Shown: positions 8,687 to 18,854 of the stretch, piece after piece
Position numbering within the stretch: position 1 is the first letter of the stretch
How the letters are laid out: every line of letters begins with the position of its first letter
Source: Lentimicrobiaceae bacterium
GTDB lineage: Bacteria > Bacteroidota > Bacteroidia > Bacteroidales > UBA4417
Reading direction: 5' to 3'
Length of the DNA: 47,659 nt
NCBI GenBank assembly: GCA_028697555.1
Contig: JAQVEX010000013.1
Location: forward strand, 1-47,659
Position numbers and translations under genes: made by a program
The notes under the pieces: model-generated
What the model saw: only the letters and a program-made list of their open reading frames with translations
Databases searched by the model: none
What the model was told of the DNA's origin: nothing

Positions 8687-11539
8687 TTATTTGACAATGT
8701 ACGGCTTTAAGTATTTTGCCGTGTAATTATTTTTAACTTTAATAATTTCTTCGGGTGTTCCTTGTGCAGTAATGGTTCCGCCATTGTTGCCGCCTTCGGG
8801 ACCCAAATCTATAATGTAGTCGGCTATTTTAACAACATCAAGGTTGTGCTCAATAACAACGACCGTATTTCCTTTATCGACTAACTTTTGCAATACATTA
8901 AGCAATATTTTAATATCTGCGAAATGCAGACCGGTTGTCGGTTCATCTAGCAAATATAAGGTGTTTCCGGTATCTTTTTTACCCAACTCGGTTGCTAGTT
9001 TAATACGCTGAGCTTCGCCACCCGAAATAGTAGTTGAAGGTTGCCCTAAAGTAACGTAACCCAAACCTACATCATTAATTACTTTTATTTTTGAATAAAT
9101 ATGTGGAATGTTTTCGAAGAAAGAGCAGGCATCTTCAACCGTCATCTTTAGCACGTCGTTTATGGATTTGCCTTTATATCTGATTTCGAGAGTTTGCTTG
9201 TTGTATCGTTTTCCGTTGCAGGTTTCGCAATTGACGTGTACATCGGGCAGGAAGTTCATTTCAATAGTTTTTACACCTGCACCCGAACAGGTTTCGCATC
9301 TGCCACCTCTGACGTTAAAAGAAAATCTGCCGGGCTTGTATCCTCTAATTTTAGCTTCTGGAGTTTCGGCATACAGTTTTCTGATATCGTCAAAAACGCC
9401 GGTGTAAGTAGCCAAATTTGAGCGTGGAGTGCGTCCTATAGGCGATTGATCGACTTTGATTACTTTATTAATGTTTTTAACTCCTTCAATCGACTTGTAA
9501 GGCAATGGCTGTCTTATTGAACGATGCAATGTTTTACTTAAAATTGGATGCAAAGTATCGTTAATAAGTGTTGATTTTCCGCTACCCGAAACTCCCGTAA
9601 CGCAGATAAATACACCCAAGGGAAGAGTCAGAGTAATATCTTTTAAATTGTTTCCGTTTGCTCCTTTAATCACAATTTTATCTTCTCCAATTTTTCTTCT
9701 TTTTTTAGGGACGGGTATTTCTTCCGTACCTTTCAAGTATTTTCCGGTGATTGAATTACTGTTTTCTATATCGCTGATGTTTCCTTTTGCTACAATTTTA
9801 CCGCCGTGGGTTCCGCCTCCGGGACCTATATCCAAAATAAAATCGGCGGCTCTCATCATTTCTTCGTCGTGTTCAACAACAATTACCGAGTTGCCTGCAT
9901 CTCGCAGTTGTTTTAATGAATTTATAAGTTTAATATTATCACGCTGATGCAGCCCTATGCTGGGTTCGTCTAAAATGTACATGACGCCAATCAGTTTAGA
10001 GCCGATTTGACTTGCCAACCTAATTCTTTGAGTTTCGCCGCCTGAAAGACTGTGTGCCGGACGGTTTAAGGTCAGATAATCAATCCCTAAATCAAGCAAA
10101 AATTGTATACGTTTTTCTATTTCGCCTATGATTTCGTTTGCTATGAGCAATTTCTTTTCGGACAAGTTGTTACGCAAGTCGGCAAACCAATCGCGCAGCG
10201 TTAAAACGTCCATTTCCGATATTTCCGAAATATTCTTATCGTTTATTTTAAACAAAAGACTGTCGGGTTTGAGCCGTGTGCCGTTACATACAGGACATTT
10301 TATTGTGTTGGTAAATTTTTCAGCCCAACTTTTCATCTTTAGCGATGTGGTTTCTTCAACCTGATTGTTGATGTAATACGCAATGCCCTTAAAATTAAGC
10401 TGATACGAACTTGTTATACCCAAATAGGCATTGTGTTCTTTGATGATTTCGTCGGTGCCGAACAAAATCTTATCGATTATTTCGGGCGGGATTTGTTTTA
10501 TTTTTTTGTCAATACTGAGATTGTATTTATCTAAAATAAGTTCAATTTGTTTAAAAATCCATGAGTTTTTATATTTGCCAATGGGCGATATTCCACCGTT
10601 TCTGATGCTTAACTCGTCGTCGGGGATTACCTTTTTTATATCAACATCTACTATATAACCAATACCTTTGCAGTTGGGGCAGTAGCCGTACGGAGTATTA
10701 AACGAAAATAAATTCGGCTCAGGATTTTGGTATGATAAGCCACTTTCAGTGTCAATAAGGTTTAGACTGTAAAATTGGGCTTTATTTGTTTCGGTTTCGA
10801 TAATCAAAATGCTATTGTCTCCCATTTCCAAAGCCGTATTTATCGACCTTGTCAATCTTCTTTCCGTTTGTTCAGAAACTGTCAGATTGTCGATTTCAAT
10901 TTCTATGTTGTGCGTAACGTATCTGTCAAGCTGCATTCCTTGTATTAAATCGACAATTTCGCCGTCAATTCTGGCTTTAAGGTAACCTTTTCGTCTCGAC
11001 TGCTCCAACTGCTCTCTGTAATGTCCTTTCCTGCCTGTAACAATTGGAGCAAGGATTTTAATGTTTTTGTCGAAATAAGTCTCAGAAATTAAGTCAATGA
11101 TTTGACTACTAGTATATTTGACAAGTTTATTTCCGGTTGTAGGCGAGTAGGCATCGGCGATACGCGAATATAAAAGACGAATAAAATCGTAAATTTCGGT
11201 AATTGTACCAACGGTTGAACGCGGATTTTTATGCGTTGTTTTTTGCTCAATTGCAATAACCGGACTAAGTCCTCTAATGCTGTCAATATCCGGTCGTTCC
11301 ATAGAACCAATATATTGTCGCGAGTAAGCCGAAAATGTTTCCAAGTAACGTCTTTGTCCTTCGGCATAAATAGTATCAAAAGCTAAGGACGATTTTCCGC
11401 TTCCGCTCAAACCCGTGAACACAACCAACTTGTTTAAAGGAATTTCTACGTCAATATTTTTTAGGTTATGGACTTTTACTCCTTTAATTTCAAGATTTTT
11501 TATTGCCTTAGAATTTTCTTTTATGCCTTCGGATCTCAT
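8687..11539 (-). CDS. uvrA: Excinuclease ABC subunit A (UvrA)
   Basis: DNA damage sensor of nucleotide excision repair. At 950 aa it is full length. It has two ABC ATPase halves: Walker [10 protein letters not shown] at residues 43-51 and GVSGSGKST at ~648-656, LSGGE signatures in both halves and [12 protein letters not shown] near the end. Zinc-binding CxxC pairs occur at ~286 (CPNC), in CPVCNG, and in CETCSG...CETCNG (~749-780). The first zinc module appears to lack its first CxxC pair: the residues before [13 protein letters not shown] contain no cysteines. The LOG gene follows downstream. Confidence 0.97.
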   Translation of the reverse strand: MRSEGIKENSKAIKNLEIKGVKVHNLKNIDVEIPLNKLVVFTGLSGSGKSSLAFDTIYAEGQRRYLETFSAYSRQYIGSMERPDIDSIRGLSPVIAIEQKTTHKNPRSTVGTITEIYDFIRLLYSRIADAYSPTTGNKLVKYTSSQIIDLISETYFDKNIKILAPIVTGRKGHYREQLEQSRRKGYLKARIDGEIVDLIQGMQLDRYVTHNIEIEIDNLTVSEQTERRLTRSINTALEMGDNSILIIETETNKAQFYSLNLIDTESGLSYQNPEPNLFSFNTPYGYCPNCKGIGYIVDVDIKKVIPDDELSIRNGGISPIGKYKNSWIFKQIELILDKYNLSIDKKIKQIPPEIIDKILFGTDEIIKEHNAYLGITSSYQLNFKGIAYYINNQVEETTSLKMKSWAEKFTNTIKCPVCNGTRLKPDSLLFKINDKNISEISEMDVLTLRDWFADLRNNLSEKKLLIANEIIGEIEKRIQFLLDLGIDYLTLNRPAHSLSGGETQRIRLASQIGSKLIGVMYILDEPSIGLHQRDNIKLINSLKQLRDAGNSVIVVEHDEEMMRAADFILDIGPGGGTHGGKIVAKGNISDIENSNSITGKYLKGTEEIPVPKKRRKIGEDKIVIKGANGNNLKDITLTLPLGVFICVTGVSGSGKSTLINDTLHPILSKTLHRSIRQPLPYKSIEGVKNINKVIKVDQSPIGRTPRSNLATYTGVFDDIRKLYAETPEAKIRGYKPGRFSFNVRGGRCETCSGAGVKTIEMNFLPDVHVNCETCNGKRYNKQTLEIRYKGKSINDVLKMTVEDACSFFENIPHIYSKIKVINDVGLGYVTLGQPSTTISGGEAQRIKLATELGKKDTGNTLYLLDEPTTGLHFADIKILLNVLQKLVDKGNTVVVIEHNLDVVKIADYIIDLGPEGGNNGGTITAQGTPEEIIKVKNNYTAKYLKPYIVK

Positions 11540-11562
11540 TAATTACAAATTTTTTAGTACTG

Positions 11563-12540
11563 TCATTCGTTGAAAATTTCATCAGGATTTTCAGTTTCTA
11601 ATAAAAGTGTGTCGTAGTTGAAATATTCTTTCTTTGGCAATAAAATATTATACGATAATTTTTCGGGATTGTCCATTTTGGTCGAACGAATCCAAGGGTT
11701 TAGCTCTTTAAGTATAAGATAATTGGTATTATGTTCTTTTGCAAAATTTATCCAATTAGAAATCGACGAATCTACCGAAACCTGATAAGTAGGGTAGTCG
11801 GGGTATAGGTCAACGTTTCGCAAGTAAAATCCGAAGTTGGTAGGCGAGTTGTAGATAAATTTTATAGCGATAATTCTGTACAAATACCTCATAGTTTCTT
11901 CGGGCAATACCATGTTGTAGTAGTCGTTGGTGCCTTGTCTTTCCATCTCTTTCAAAATACGGTTTTCGCCGGCATTAAAAGAAGCAGCAACCAAAGTCCA
12001 AGAGCCTAACATATTGTAATGCGATTTAAGCATTCTGCAGGCAGCATTTGTAGCTTTAACAAGGTCGTAGCGTTCGTCAACTTGGTCATCAACTCGCAAT
12101 CCGTAGCGACGGGCTGTTGCGGGCATAAATTGCCAAAACCCTGCTGCACCGCGTGGCGAAACATCGTATTTAAAACCGCTTTCTATCATTGCAATGTACT
12201 TAATATCGTCGGGGACATTGTTTTGCTTTAATATAGGTTCGATGATTTTAAAATATTTCCGCGATTTTTTGAGCAAAAGCAGGGTAGAAGAGTGCCAATA
12301 AGTATTTACCGACATTTCTCTGTCTAAGCGTTCTCTGACGTGATAAATTCCTAATGGTAACTCTTCGTCGCAAAATTCGGCTGTCGACGGCAATACTATT
12401 CCATAGACTTTATTGCTATGCATAAAAGCCTTGTGATAGTCTTTGTCGGAATCGGTTTTTCGAAGTTTGTAACTGCTGTAAAAACCTTGTAGCGAAGCTG
12501 CGACTAACAAAATCAATATTATTAATATCCTTTTTTGCAC
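11563..12540 (-). CDS. Membrane-bound lytic murein transglycosylase (SLT domain)
   Basis: Cleaves peptidoglycan glycan strands to 1,6-anhydro products. The 325-aa product has an N-terminal hydrophobic signal or anchor (residues ~4-20). The SLT/GH23 domain follows, with catalytic Glu120 in IAMIESGF, then [18 protein letters not shown] and [10 protein letters not shown]. This resembles the catalytic part of MltD, but no LysM motif follows; the C-terminal ~80 residues are unassigned. The start codon is GTG (minus strand, 12540-12538); no better ATG precedes the signal sequence. Only 15 bp separate it from rfbC. Confidence 0.88.
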   Translation of the reverse strand: MQKRILIILILLVAASLQGFYSSYKLRKTDSDKDYHKAFMHSNKVYGIVLPSTAEFCDEELPLGIYHVRERLDREMSVNTYWHSSTLLLLKKSRKYFKIIEPILKQNNVPDDIKYIAMIESGFKYDVSPRGAAGFWQFMPATARRYGLRVDDQVDERYDLVKATNAACRMLKSHYNMLGSWTLVAASFNAGENRILKEMERQGTNDYYNMVLPEETMRYLYRIIAIKFIYNSPTNFGFYLRNVDLYPDYPTYQVSVDSSISNWINFAKEHNTNYLILKELNPWIRSTKMDNPEKLSYNILLPKKEYFNYDTLLLETENPDEIFNE

Positions 12541-12555
12541 TATTTGTTATTTGTT

Positions 12556-13110
12556 TTAAAATATTTCTGCCTGTTTAAGAGTAACGGCTTGCTTATCTTT
12601 TTCAGATATAATAAAGTCACCGTCGCTTTTTTTGAATTTATCCCAAGTAATATTTATATCCGGATCGTTCCAAATAATAGCTCTTTCCGATTCTTTGTTG
12701 TAGTAGTTTGTACATTTGTAGCAAAATACGGTGTTATCCGCAAGAGATAAAAAAGCGTGAGCAAATCCCGCAGGAATCCAAAGTTGATGTTTGTTGTCTT
12801 CAGTAAGTTCGAAAGCTACCCACTTTAAAAATGTAGGCGAATTTCGACGAATATCAACAGCAACATCTACAACAGCACCTTTTAATACTCTAACCAACTT
12901 GCCTTGTGCGTAGGGGTTAAGCTGATAGTGCAAACCGCGTATTACGTTAGCTTTCGACATAGATTCGTTGTCCTGAACAAAATCGGCATTGCAAACCAAC
13001 TCTTTAAACTTTTTATCCTGAAACGACTCAAAAAAATATCCTCTATCGTCTCTGAAAATAGTCGGTTTTATAAGTTTTACTTCGGGTATGTCTGACGAAA
13101 TTATCTCCAT
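12556..13110 (-). CDS. rfbC: dTDP-4-dehydrorhamnose 3,5-epimerase
   Basis: Third step of dTDP-L-rhamnose synthesis. RDDRGYFFESF at the N-terminus, RGLHYQ with catalytic His61, and FCYKCTNYYN with the catalytic Tyr (~131) are RmlC/RfbC hallmarks, and the 184-aa length is typical. rfbA, rfbB and rfbD are not in this window, so it is separated from the rest of the pathway or serves a related sugar nucleotide. It lies 3 bp from lpdA and 15 bp from the transglycosylase gene, which suggests cotranscription. Confidence 0.93.
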   Translation of the reverse strand: MEIISSDIPEVKLIKPTIFRDDRGYFFESFQDKKFKELVCNADFVQDNESMSKANVIRGLHYQLNPYAQGKLVRVLKGAVVDVAVDIRRNSPTFLKWVAFELTEDNKHQLWIPAGFAHAFLSLADNTVFCYKCTNYYNKESERAIIWNDPDINITWDKFKKSDGDFIISEKDKQAVTLKQAEIF

Positions 13111-13113
13111 AAA

Positions 13114-14508
13114 CTATAGATGTATTGCTTTGTTATACGCATTTTCAATAGCTTCAACAATTCCCTCGTTTATTGTTGGGTGCGGATGCACGGCTTTAAC
13201 AATATCGTGAGCTGTAAGATTGTTTTCTATAGCTAAAACCATTTCGGCTATAAGTTCTGTAACATTGTAGCCAACAAGGTGTGCACCAAGCAATTTATCG
13301 GTTTTTTCGTCGATGACAACTTTTACCATACCGTCTCTAACTCCTACTGCTGTTGCTTTACCCGATGCAGTAAATGGAAATTTACCAACTCTCACACTAT
13401 AACCTTGTTCAATGGCTTTTTTCTCCGAAAGTCCGGTTGATGAAACTTCGGGAATTGTGTAAATACAGCCTGGTATGTTGTTGTAATTTACAGGATTAAC
13501 TTCTTGTTTTGCAATGTAATTAACACAAGCCAAGGCTTCGGCTGATGAAATGTGAGCCAATGCAGGTCCCGGAATTACGTCGCCTATGGCGTAAATGCCA
13601 TCAACATTGGTTTTGTAGTTTTTATCGACAATTATTCTACCTTTTTCTACGTTTATTCCTAATTCTTCCAAACCGATATTTTCAATATTGGCACTTATAC
13701 CAACAGCCGATAGAACTATGTCGCATTCAACTTGTTCGTCGCCTTTTGCGGTTTTTATGGTAACGTTGCATTTGTTGTTTTCGTTGATATCAACACTTTC
13801 GACAGTTGCAGAAGTCATAACTTTAATTTTCGACCTCTTGAAGTTTCGTTCAAGAATCCTAGCAATTTCTTCATCTTCGGTAGGCACTATTTGTGGCATA
13901 AACTCGACAAGCGTAACCTTGACGCCTATGGTGCTGAAAAAATACGCAAATTCGCTTCCAATGGCTCCAGAGCCGACAACAACCATACTTTCGGGCTTTT
14001 CTTTAAGAACAAGAGCCTCGCGATAGCCTATAATTTTTTTACCGTCTTGTTTTAGGTTAGGTAGCTCTCTAGACCTTGCTCCAGTAGCAATGATGATGTT
14101 TTCGGCTTCTATTGTTGTGGTCTCGCCGGTATTTAGTTTTACTTCAACAGAAGAATTGGTTTTGAGTTTTGCAAAACCTTCGTAAATGTCAATTTTATTT
14201 TTATCTAACAGAAATTTAACGCCTTTGCTCATGGTTGAAGAAACATCACGACTTCTGTTTACCATTTTCTCCAAATTTGCAACCGGCTGAGTTTCAATGT
14301 CAACTCCGTAGTTGCCGGCATTTGCAGAGTCTTTATAGACTTGTGCACATTTCAAAAGGGCTTTTGTGGGAATGCAACCCCAATTAAGGCAAATTCCGCC
14401 TAATTCGCTTTTTTCAACTACTGCGGTTTTAAGTCCAAGTTGTGCCGAACGTATGGCAGCAACGTAACCGCCGGGTCCACTTCCAATTACTAGTATATCG
14501 TATTTCAT
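13114..14508 (-). CDS. lpdA: Dihydrolipoyl dehydrogenase (E3)
   Basis: Flavoprotein that reoxidises dihydrolipoamide in 2-oxoacid dehydrogenase or glycine cleavage complexes. It has the FAD-binding GSGPGG at 9-14, the redox-active disulfide in GGICLNWGCIPTK (Cys40 and Cys45), a second nucleotide-binding GSGAIGSEFA in the middle, and HPHPTINE at ~441 with the active-site His-Glu pair. The 464-aa length is normal. No E1 or E2 genes are near, so its complex is encoded elsewhere. Confidence 0.95.
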   Translation of the reverse strand: MKYDILVIGSGPGGYVAAIRSAQLGLKTAVVEKSELGGICLNWGCIPTKALLKCAQVYKDSANAGNYGVDIETQPVANLEKMVNRSRDVSSTMSKGVKFLLDKNKIDIYEGFAKLKTNSSVEVKLNTGETTTIEAENIIIATGARSRELPNLKQDGKKIIGYREALVLKEKPESMVVVGSGAIGSEFAYFFSTIGVKVTLVEFMPQIVPTEDEEIARILERNFKRSKIKVMTSATVESVDINENNKCNVTIKTAKGDEQVECDIVLSAVGISANIENIGLEELGINVEKGRIIVDKNYKTNVDGIYAIGDVIPGPALAHISSAEALACVNYIAKQEVNPVNYNNIPGCIYTIPEVSSTGLSEKKAIEQGYSVRVGKFPFTASGKATAVGVRDGMVKVVIDEKTDKLLGAHLVGYNVTELIAEMVLAIENNLTAHDIVKAVHPHPTINEGIVEAIENAYNKAIHL

Positions 14509-14526
14509 AATTATTACTTTTTTATG

Positions 14527-15702
14527 TTATTTATAAATAAATTCTTCATCATCATATCTTATGCTTAGTTTATTGCCTTCATCTTTGTTAGTTTCGCAAT
14601 AGCCTATAATTTTGGCATCTATATTAAATTGCTTTGCAATAGAAATAATATTATTGGCAGCAACCAACGAATGTGTATAAATTTCCATTCTGTGTCCCAT
14701 GTTAAAGACTTTAAACATTTCGTAAAGCGGAGTGCCGGATTCTTGCCTGATTAGCTCAAAAAGTGGCGGTATTTCGAATAAATTATCCTTAACAACGTGA
14801 ATGTTTTCGACAAATTTTAAAACCTTAGTTTGAGCTCCACCGGTGCAATGTATTATTCCATTGATGTCGGAGAAGTTTTCGGCAAAAATCGCTTTCATAA
14901 CAGGAGTGTAGGTTCTGGTTGGCGAAAGTATCATTTTACCAACATTAACGCCGTCAATGCTTGTGCTGTCGTTTATAAGTTTTGAACCGCAGTAAACCAA
15001 ATTTTCGGCTATGCTATTATCGTAACTTTCGGGATATTTTTTTGCGTAATAATTGCTAAGCACGTCGTGGCGAGCAGAAGTCAGTCCGTTGCTACCCATG
15101 CCTCCGTTGTATTCGTCTTCGTAATTAGCCTGACCGAAAGATGCAAGACCGACAATAATATCGCCGTGTTGTATGTTGTTTTCAATAATTTGATTTCGTT
15201 TTACGCGTGCCGTAACGGTACTATCAACTATTACAGTTCTGACAAGGTCGCCGACATCGGCTGTTTCGCCACCGGTTGAATAAATATTTATTCCCAGACT
15301 TCTCAATTTTTCTAAAAATTCTTCGGTTCCGTTTATTATTTCGGAAATAACTTCGCCCGGGATAAGATATTTGTTTCTGCCTATGGTTGACGAAAGCAAT
15401 ATATTATCGGTAACGCCTACGCATAAAAGGTCGTCGATGTTCATAACAACTGCATCTTGAGCAATGCCTTTCCACACCGACAAATCGTTGTTTTCTTTCC
15501 AATAAATATAAGCCAAACTCGATTTGGTTCCGGCTCCGTCGGCGTGCATAATGTTGCAATATTCGGGGTCGTTGCCCAAATAGTCGGGGACAATTTTGCA
15601 GAAGGCATTTTCGTAAAGTCCCTTATCTATATTTTTTATTGCATTATGAACATCAGTTTTGCTTGATGAAACACCGCGTAAGTCATATTTATTGGTTTCC
15701 AT
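14527..15702 (-). CDS. purM: Phosphoribosylformylglycinamidine cyclo-ligase (AIR synthase), PurM
   Basis: Purine synthesis step that closes the imidazole ring of AIR using ATP. The N-terminal half contains MHADGAGTKSSLAYIYW and AQDAVVMNIDDLLCVGV, and the middle has STGGETADVGDLVRT, matching the PurM/AIRS fold with its ATP- and substrate-binding loops. The C-terminal part includes IIHCTGGAQTK and FNMGHRMEIY. At 391 aa it is longer than the E. coli enzyme, as usual in this phylum. It lies 11 bp downstream of the PorE-like gene and 18 bp upstream of lpdA. Confidence 0.9.
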   Translation of the reverse strand: METNKYDLRGVSSSKTDVHNAIKNIDKGLYENAFCKIVPDYLGNDPEYCNIMHADGAGTKSSLAYIYWKENNDLSVWKGIAQDAVVMNIDDLLCVGVTDNILLSSTIGRNKYLIPGEVISEIINGTEEFLEKLRSLGINIYSTGGETADVGDLVRTVIVDSTVTARVKRNQIIENNIQHGDIIVGLASFGQANYEDEYNGGMGSNGLTSARHDVLSNYYAKKYPESYDNSIAENLVYCGSKLINDSTSIDGVNVGKMILSPTRTYTPVMKAIFAENFSDINGIIHCTGGAQTKVLKFVENIHVVKDNLFEIPPLFELIRQESGTPLYEMFKVFNMGHRMEIYTHSLVAANNIISIAKQFNIDAKIIGYCETNKDEGNKLSIRYDDEEFIYK

Positions 15703-15713
15703 TATCTTTTTGC

Positions 15714-18173
15714 TTATTGAAAAATAATCTGATTTTTTTCGTAATTAATATTGAAAGCACCGAACTTGCGGAGTATCTTTCTATTAATCACCAACTCGTA
15801 ATTAAGCTTATGGTTTACTTCCGTTTCGATTTCAAAAGCAGAGTTGTCGCCTAAATTAATTTCGGCAATGTACAGTATAGCTTTGTTTGCAACGGTATTT
15901 TCGCCGATAATTTTTTCCGGGTCTCCTTCAAAATCGTATTTACCAATTGCACCCGACCTCAATAACATTAGCACGGCATCTAACGATATTTGAGCCACGT
16001 CAAACTCATCGTTGAGAGTTATTTTAAGAGTTTTACCGTTCACAATACCTGTAAAGCTAATGCTGTGGTCTGGATTTTCAGTAAACTGAATATTTTTAAC
16101 TTCCGGATTAAGCTCTATACTTACAGCTTTAGAGAAGCTGGAGATGTCTTTGTTTTGTTTTTTGGGAACAAAATCTTTGCTAAGAATTCTAAACTCGGTA
16201 CGACGGTTAAGTTCGTGAGCTTTTTCCTGCAATTCTTTGCTTTCCAACGAGTTGATAAATTCTTCGGTAAGTTTGGTTCCGGCTTTAAAGGTAAAATCGT
16301 TGTATATACGGTCTTCGCTTAGTGTTCGTGGCACTCTTTCGCCGTAGCCTTTAGCAACGAGTCTATCTGGGTCTATACCTCTTTCTATCAAATAATTTAC
16401 AACCGATTCGGCACGTTTTTGCGATAAAATATCGTTGCTTTCTTCGGAACCACGCAAGTCGGTGTGCGAAGCCAATTCGATTATAATTGTTTCGTTTTCG
16501 TCTAAGGTTCTAATTAATCCTTGTAACGAGTCTTGATATTGCGGTTTTAAATCCCACTTAGCCAAATCGTACAAAATATCCGGTAACACAATAGGTTTGT
16601 CGGGTATTGGTTCCAAATTGAAATTAATTACAAAGTCGGTGTCAACTTCAACATCGACAGTAGTTTCTTTGGCTTTCTTGTTGAAGTAGTTAGGCTTTTC
16701 ACAAACCAAATCGTATGTGGTGTTTGGTTTAATTTGTGATTTACTGAAACTATAAAAACCTTTTGCGTCAGTTTTAGCCTGAACAGTTGTTCCGTCGCTA
16801 CCAATCAGCTTGATAATGGCGTTAGGAACAAATTGCAATGAATTATCGTCTTTAACTATTCCCGACAGGGTATAAACGACCGGCGGATTATCAAAGAAGT
16901 AGATATCATCTCCACCTCTACCGCCTTTTCTATTTGAGCAAAAGAAACCTTGGTCTAATTCGGGATGGAAAATAATTGCAAAGTCGTCGTAGTTGGAGTT
17001 TATAGGAGCTTTGACATTAACTGGTTTAGTCCATTTCCCGTTTGAAAATTTTGTTACGAAAATATCCAAGCCACCAAGTCCGGGATGCCCGTTTGATGCG
17101 AAATATAAAGTACTGTCGTTTCTCATAAATGGAAACATTTCATCTCCGGGAGTATTAATAACATCTCCCATATTTCGTGGTTTAGAAAATTCGGAGTTCA
17201 CATTTTTTCTGGTAGCGTACCAAAGGTCTTTTCCACCAACGCCGTTTTTCAAATCGGAAGTGAAAAACAACACCAATTCGTCGGGCGAAAGAGCAGGAGT
17301 GCCGAACACGGTGGAACTATCGCCACCTAAGTCAATAACAATAGGCTCCGACCAATTTTTTCCAACTCGCTTGCTCACCATAATTTTACAGCCTTGCAAC
17401 TCGTCGTCTTTTTTGGTGCATCTGGTAAAATACAGCTGATTAAACTTTGAGTTCAAATGCGGGTTTCCTTCGTTAGCTTCGGTGTTGATAATTTCGTTGT
17501 TGTCGATTAAAACCGGCGTCGACCACTTTCCTTTTGGGTCTATTTTTGTAATAAACAAGTCCGAAAAGTTTTCGTTTGTCCAATCGTCGGTGTATTTTCC
17601 GGTAGCTTCGTCTCTTGTAGAAGTAAAAATTAGAGTGTTGTACAGTTTGTCGGCGTACGTAGGCGAGAAGTCGGAATAGCGTGAGTTGATGCTTTTTATG
17701 GTTTCAATATTGTATTTCGATTTGTTATCCATCCAAACATCAGCCGAATCGCATGTTATAATGCCGTTATGACCTAACGGACTATCGGGGACGGCTTCTG
17801 CATATTTTTCGAAAAAAGGTTTCGCTTCGCTGTATTTTTGATTCATCACAAGCATTTGAGCCAAGTACAAATATGCCTGCGGGTTTTCTTTGGCATAGTT
17901 GCCTTTAATTATGCGTTTGTACGCAGGTATTGCTCGGCGATAATTATTTGTAATGCGGTAGCATTCAGCCATTTTAAAGCCAATGTATTCCTTTTCAGGT
18001 TTTATTTTGGCTTTAGAATATGCTTTTCGATAACGTTTTGCAGCTTTATTGTACTGCATGTTGTCGAACGCTTCTTCGGCTATTCGCATATGTCTGCTTT
18101 GTCTCGACTGTGCATCGACGCTTGTAGCTGCTATCAATAATGTTATTAGTAAAACACTTATTTTTATCTTCAT
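15714..18173 (-). CDS. PorE-like OmpA-family protein with TPR, PD40 propeller and CRD domains, plus an unusual C-terminal domain
   Basis: The 819-aa product has a signal peptide (1-21), TPR helices (~25-140), a PD40/WD40-like beta-propeller (~150-430), a carboxypeptidase-regulatory-like beta domain (~434-520, SGIVKDDNSLQFVPNAIIKL) and an OmpA peptidoglycan-binding domain (~530-660, with LSQKRAESVVNYL). This domain order is that of PorE, a type IX secretion component in Porphyromonas gingivalis. Unlike that lipoprotein, this one has no lipobox cysteine. Residues ~705-819 form an extra domain resembling a retropepsin fold without the catalytic triad: LNDEFD sits where FDTGA is expected. Other OmpA/PD40 proteins share the N-terminal layout, so the PorE assignment is an inference. 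Confidence 0.75.
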   Translation of the reverse strand: MKIKISVLLITLLIAATSVDAQSRQSRHMRIAEEAFDNMQYNKAAKRYRKAYSKAKIKPEKEYIGFKMAECYRITNNYRRAIPAYKRIIKGNYAKENPQAYLYLAQMLVMNQKYSEAKPFFEKYAEAVPDSPLGHNGIITCDSADVWMDNKSKYNIETIKSINSRYSDFSPTYADKLYNTLIFTSTRDEATGKYTDDWTNENFSDLFITKIDPKGKWSTPVLIDNNEIINTEANEGNPHLNSKFNQLYFTRCTKKDDELQGCKIMVSKRVGKNWSEPIVIDLGGDSSTVFGTPALSPDELVLFFTSDLKNGVGGKDLWYATRKNVNSEFSKPRNMGDVINTPGDEMFPFMRNDSTLYFASNGHPGLGGLDIFVTKFSNGKWTKPVNVKAPINSNYDDFAIIFHPELDQGFFCSNRKGGRGGDDIYFFDNPPVVYTLSGIVKDDNSLQFVPNAIIKLIGSDGTTVQAKTDAKGFYSFSKSQIKPNTTYDLVCEKPNYFNKKAKETTVDVEVDTDFVINFNLEPIPDKPIVLPDILYDLAKWDLKPQYQDSLQGLIRTLDENETIIIELASHTDLRGSEESNDILSQKRAESVVNYLIERGIDPDRLVAKGYGERVPRTLSEDRIYNDFTFKAGTKLTEEFINSLESKELQEKAHELNRRTEFRILSKDFVPKKQNKDISSFSKAVSIELNPEVKNIQFTENPDHSISFTGIVNGKTLKITLNDEFDVAQISLDAVLMLLRSGAIGKYDFEGDPEKIIGENTVANKAILYIAEINLGDNSAFEIETEVNHKLNYELVINRKILRKFGAFNINYEKNQIIFQ

Positions 18174-18224
18174 TGTTTATTGTTTTCGTTTAGATATAAA
18201 CGTTTGTTATAATGTTTTGTTTTA

Positions 18225-18232
18225 CAAAAGTA
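18225..18232 (-). promoter_or_regulatory. -7 box for the PorE-like gene
   Basis: On the minus strand this reads TACTTTTG, matching TAnnTTTG, about 50 bp upstream of the ATG at 18173. No -33 TTG is visible at standard spacing. Confidence 0.45.
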
Positions 18233-18296
18233 CTAAACACTTCTTAATTATGTATCTTATTCGGTGTTTTAGATGTAAATTTAATGCTAAAATTTA

Positions 18297-18791
18297 CTAA
18301 TCGTATAGTTTTAATAAATGATAAGTATTGCCGCAGTGGTTCAAAAATTTTATAAAATCGCTCCAACTTGTACTTATCGATGCAGTGTTTACGCATGGGT
18401 GAAAACTTATTCTTTCGACATTGGCAAGATTTTCGTCGATGAAAACTACGACGTGCTTTTCGGTGTCGTTTATTAAGCCGTACGGAGTAACCGAACCGGG
18501 TTTTACGCCTAAGTATTTGTCCAATCTTTTTTCTGAAGCAAACGTGAGTTTACCTTGTTTTAAACGTTTTTCCAAATCGGTAATATCAAGTCTTTGCTGA
18601 TGTTCGATTATTACAAGATAGTGCTTGTTACCTTTGTGATTTCTGAAAAAAATATTTTTGCAATGAACGGCTTTGTCATTTTCCCAATATTGTCTGGCTA
18701 TTTCAATGGTTGGAGCTTCGGGATGCTCCATGTAGCCGTATTTTATATTCAGATTTTCTAATATTTCGTAAAGTTTTGGATTTCCTCTCAT
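18297..18791 (-). CDS. YbaK/ProX-type aminoacyl-tRNA deacylase
   Basis: The 164-aa product matches the prolyl-tRNA editing fold. It hydrolyses mischarged tRNA in trans; related free-standing proteins act on Ala-tRNA(Pro) or Cys-tRNA(Pro). Features seen: HPEAPTIEIA near the N-terminus, KNIFFRNHKGNKHYLVI with the conserved Lys region, LGVKPGSVTPYGLIND (the GSVTP-type loop typical of the ProXp-ala/PrdX group) and VSFHPCVN-like FHPCVNTASIS near the end. Substrate preference cannot be decided from the sequence alone. A strong terminator of the upstream gene lies 9 bp before its start. Confidence 0.85.
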   Translation of the reverse strand: MRGNPKLYEILENLNIKYGYMEHPEAPTIEIARQYWENDKAVHCKNIFFRNHKGNKHYLVIIEHQQRLDITDLEKRLKQGKLTFASEKRLDKYLGVKPGSVTPYGLINDTEKHVVVFIDENLANVERISFHPCVNTASISTSWSDFIKFLNHCGNTYHLLKLYD

Positions 18792-18799
18792 ATTTATGC

Positions 18800-18834
18800 A
18801 AAAAGGCTCATTATCATCAGTTTGATAATGAGCC
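18800..18834 (-). terminator. Intrinsic terminator after the yegP-like gene
   Basis: A perfect 12-bp stem, GGCTCATTATCA (18805-18816) with TGATAATGAGCC (18823-18834), has a 6-nt loop and is followed on the minus strand by five T residues. It ends transcription of the 18855-19184 gene just before the deacylase gene, which therefore probably has its own transcript or depends on readthrough. Confidence 0.85.
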
Positions 18835-18854
18835 TGGTAAAAGTTTAAATTATG

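Noticed and set aside
12541..12554. TATTTGT twice upstream of the lytic transglycosylase start as a heptad locus
   Set aside because: Only two AT-rich units, expected by chance, and no shared words with the four main loci.
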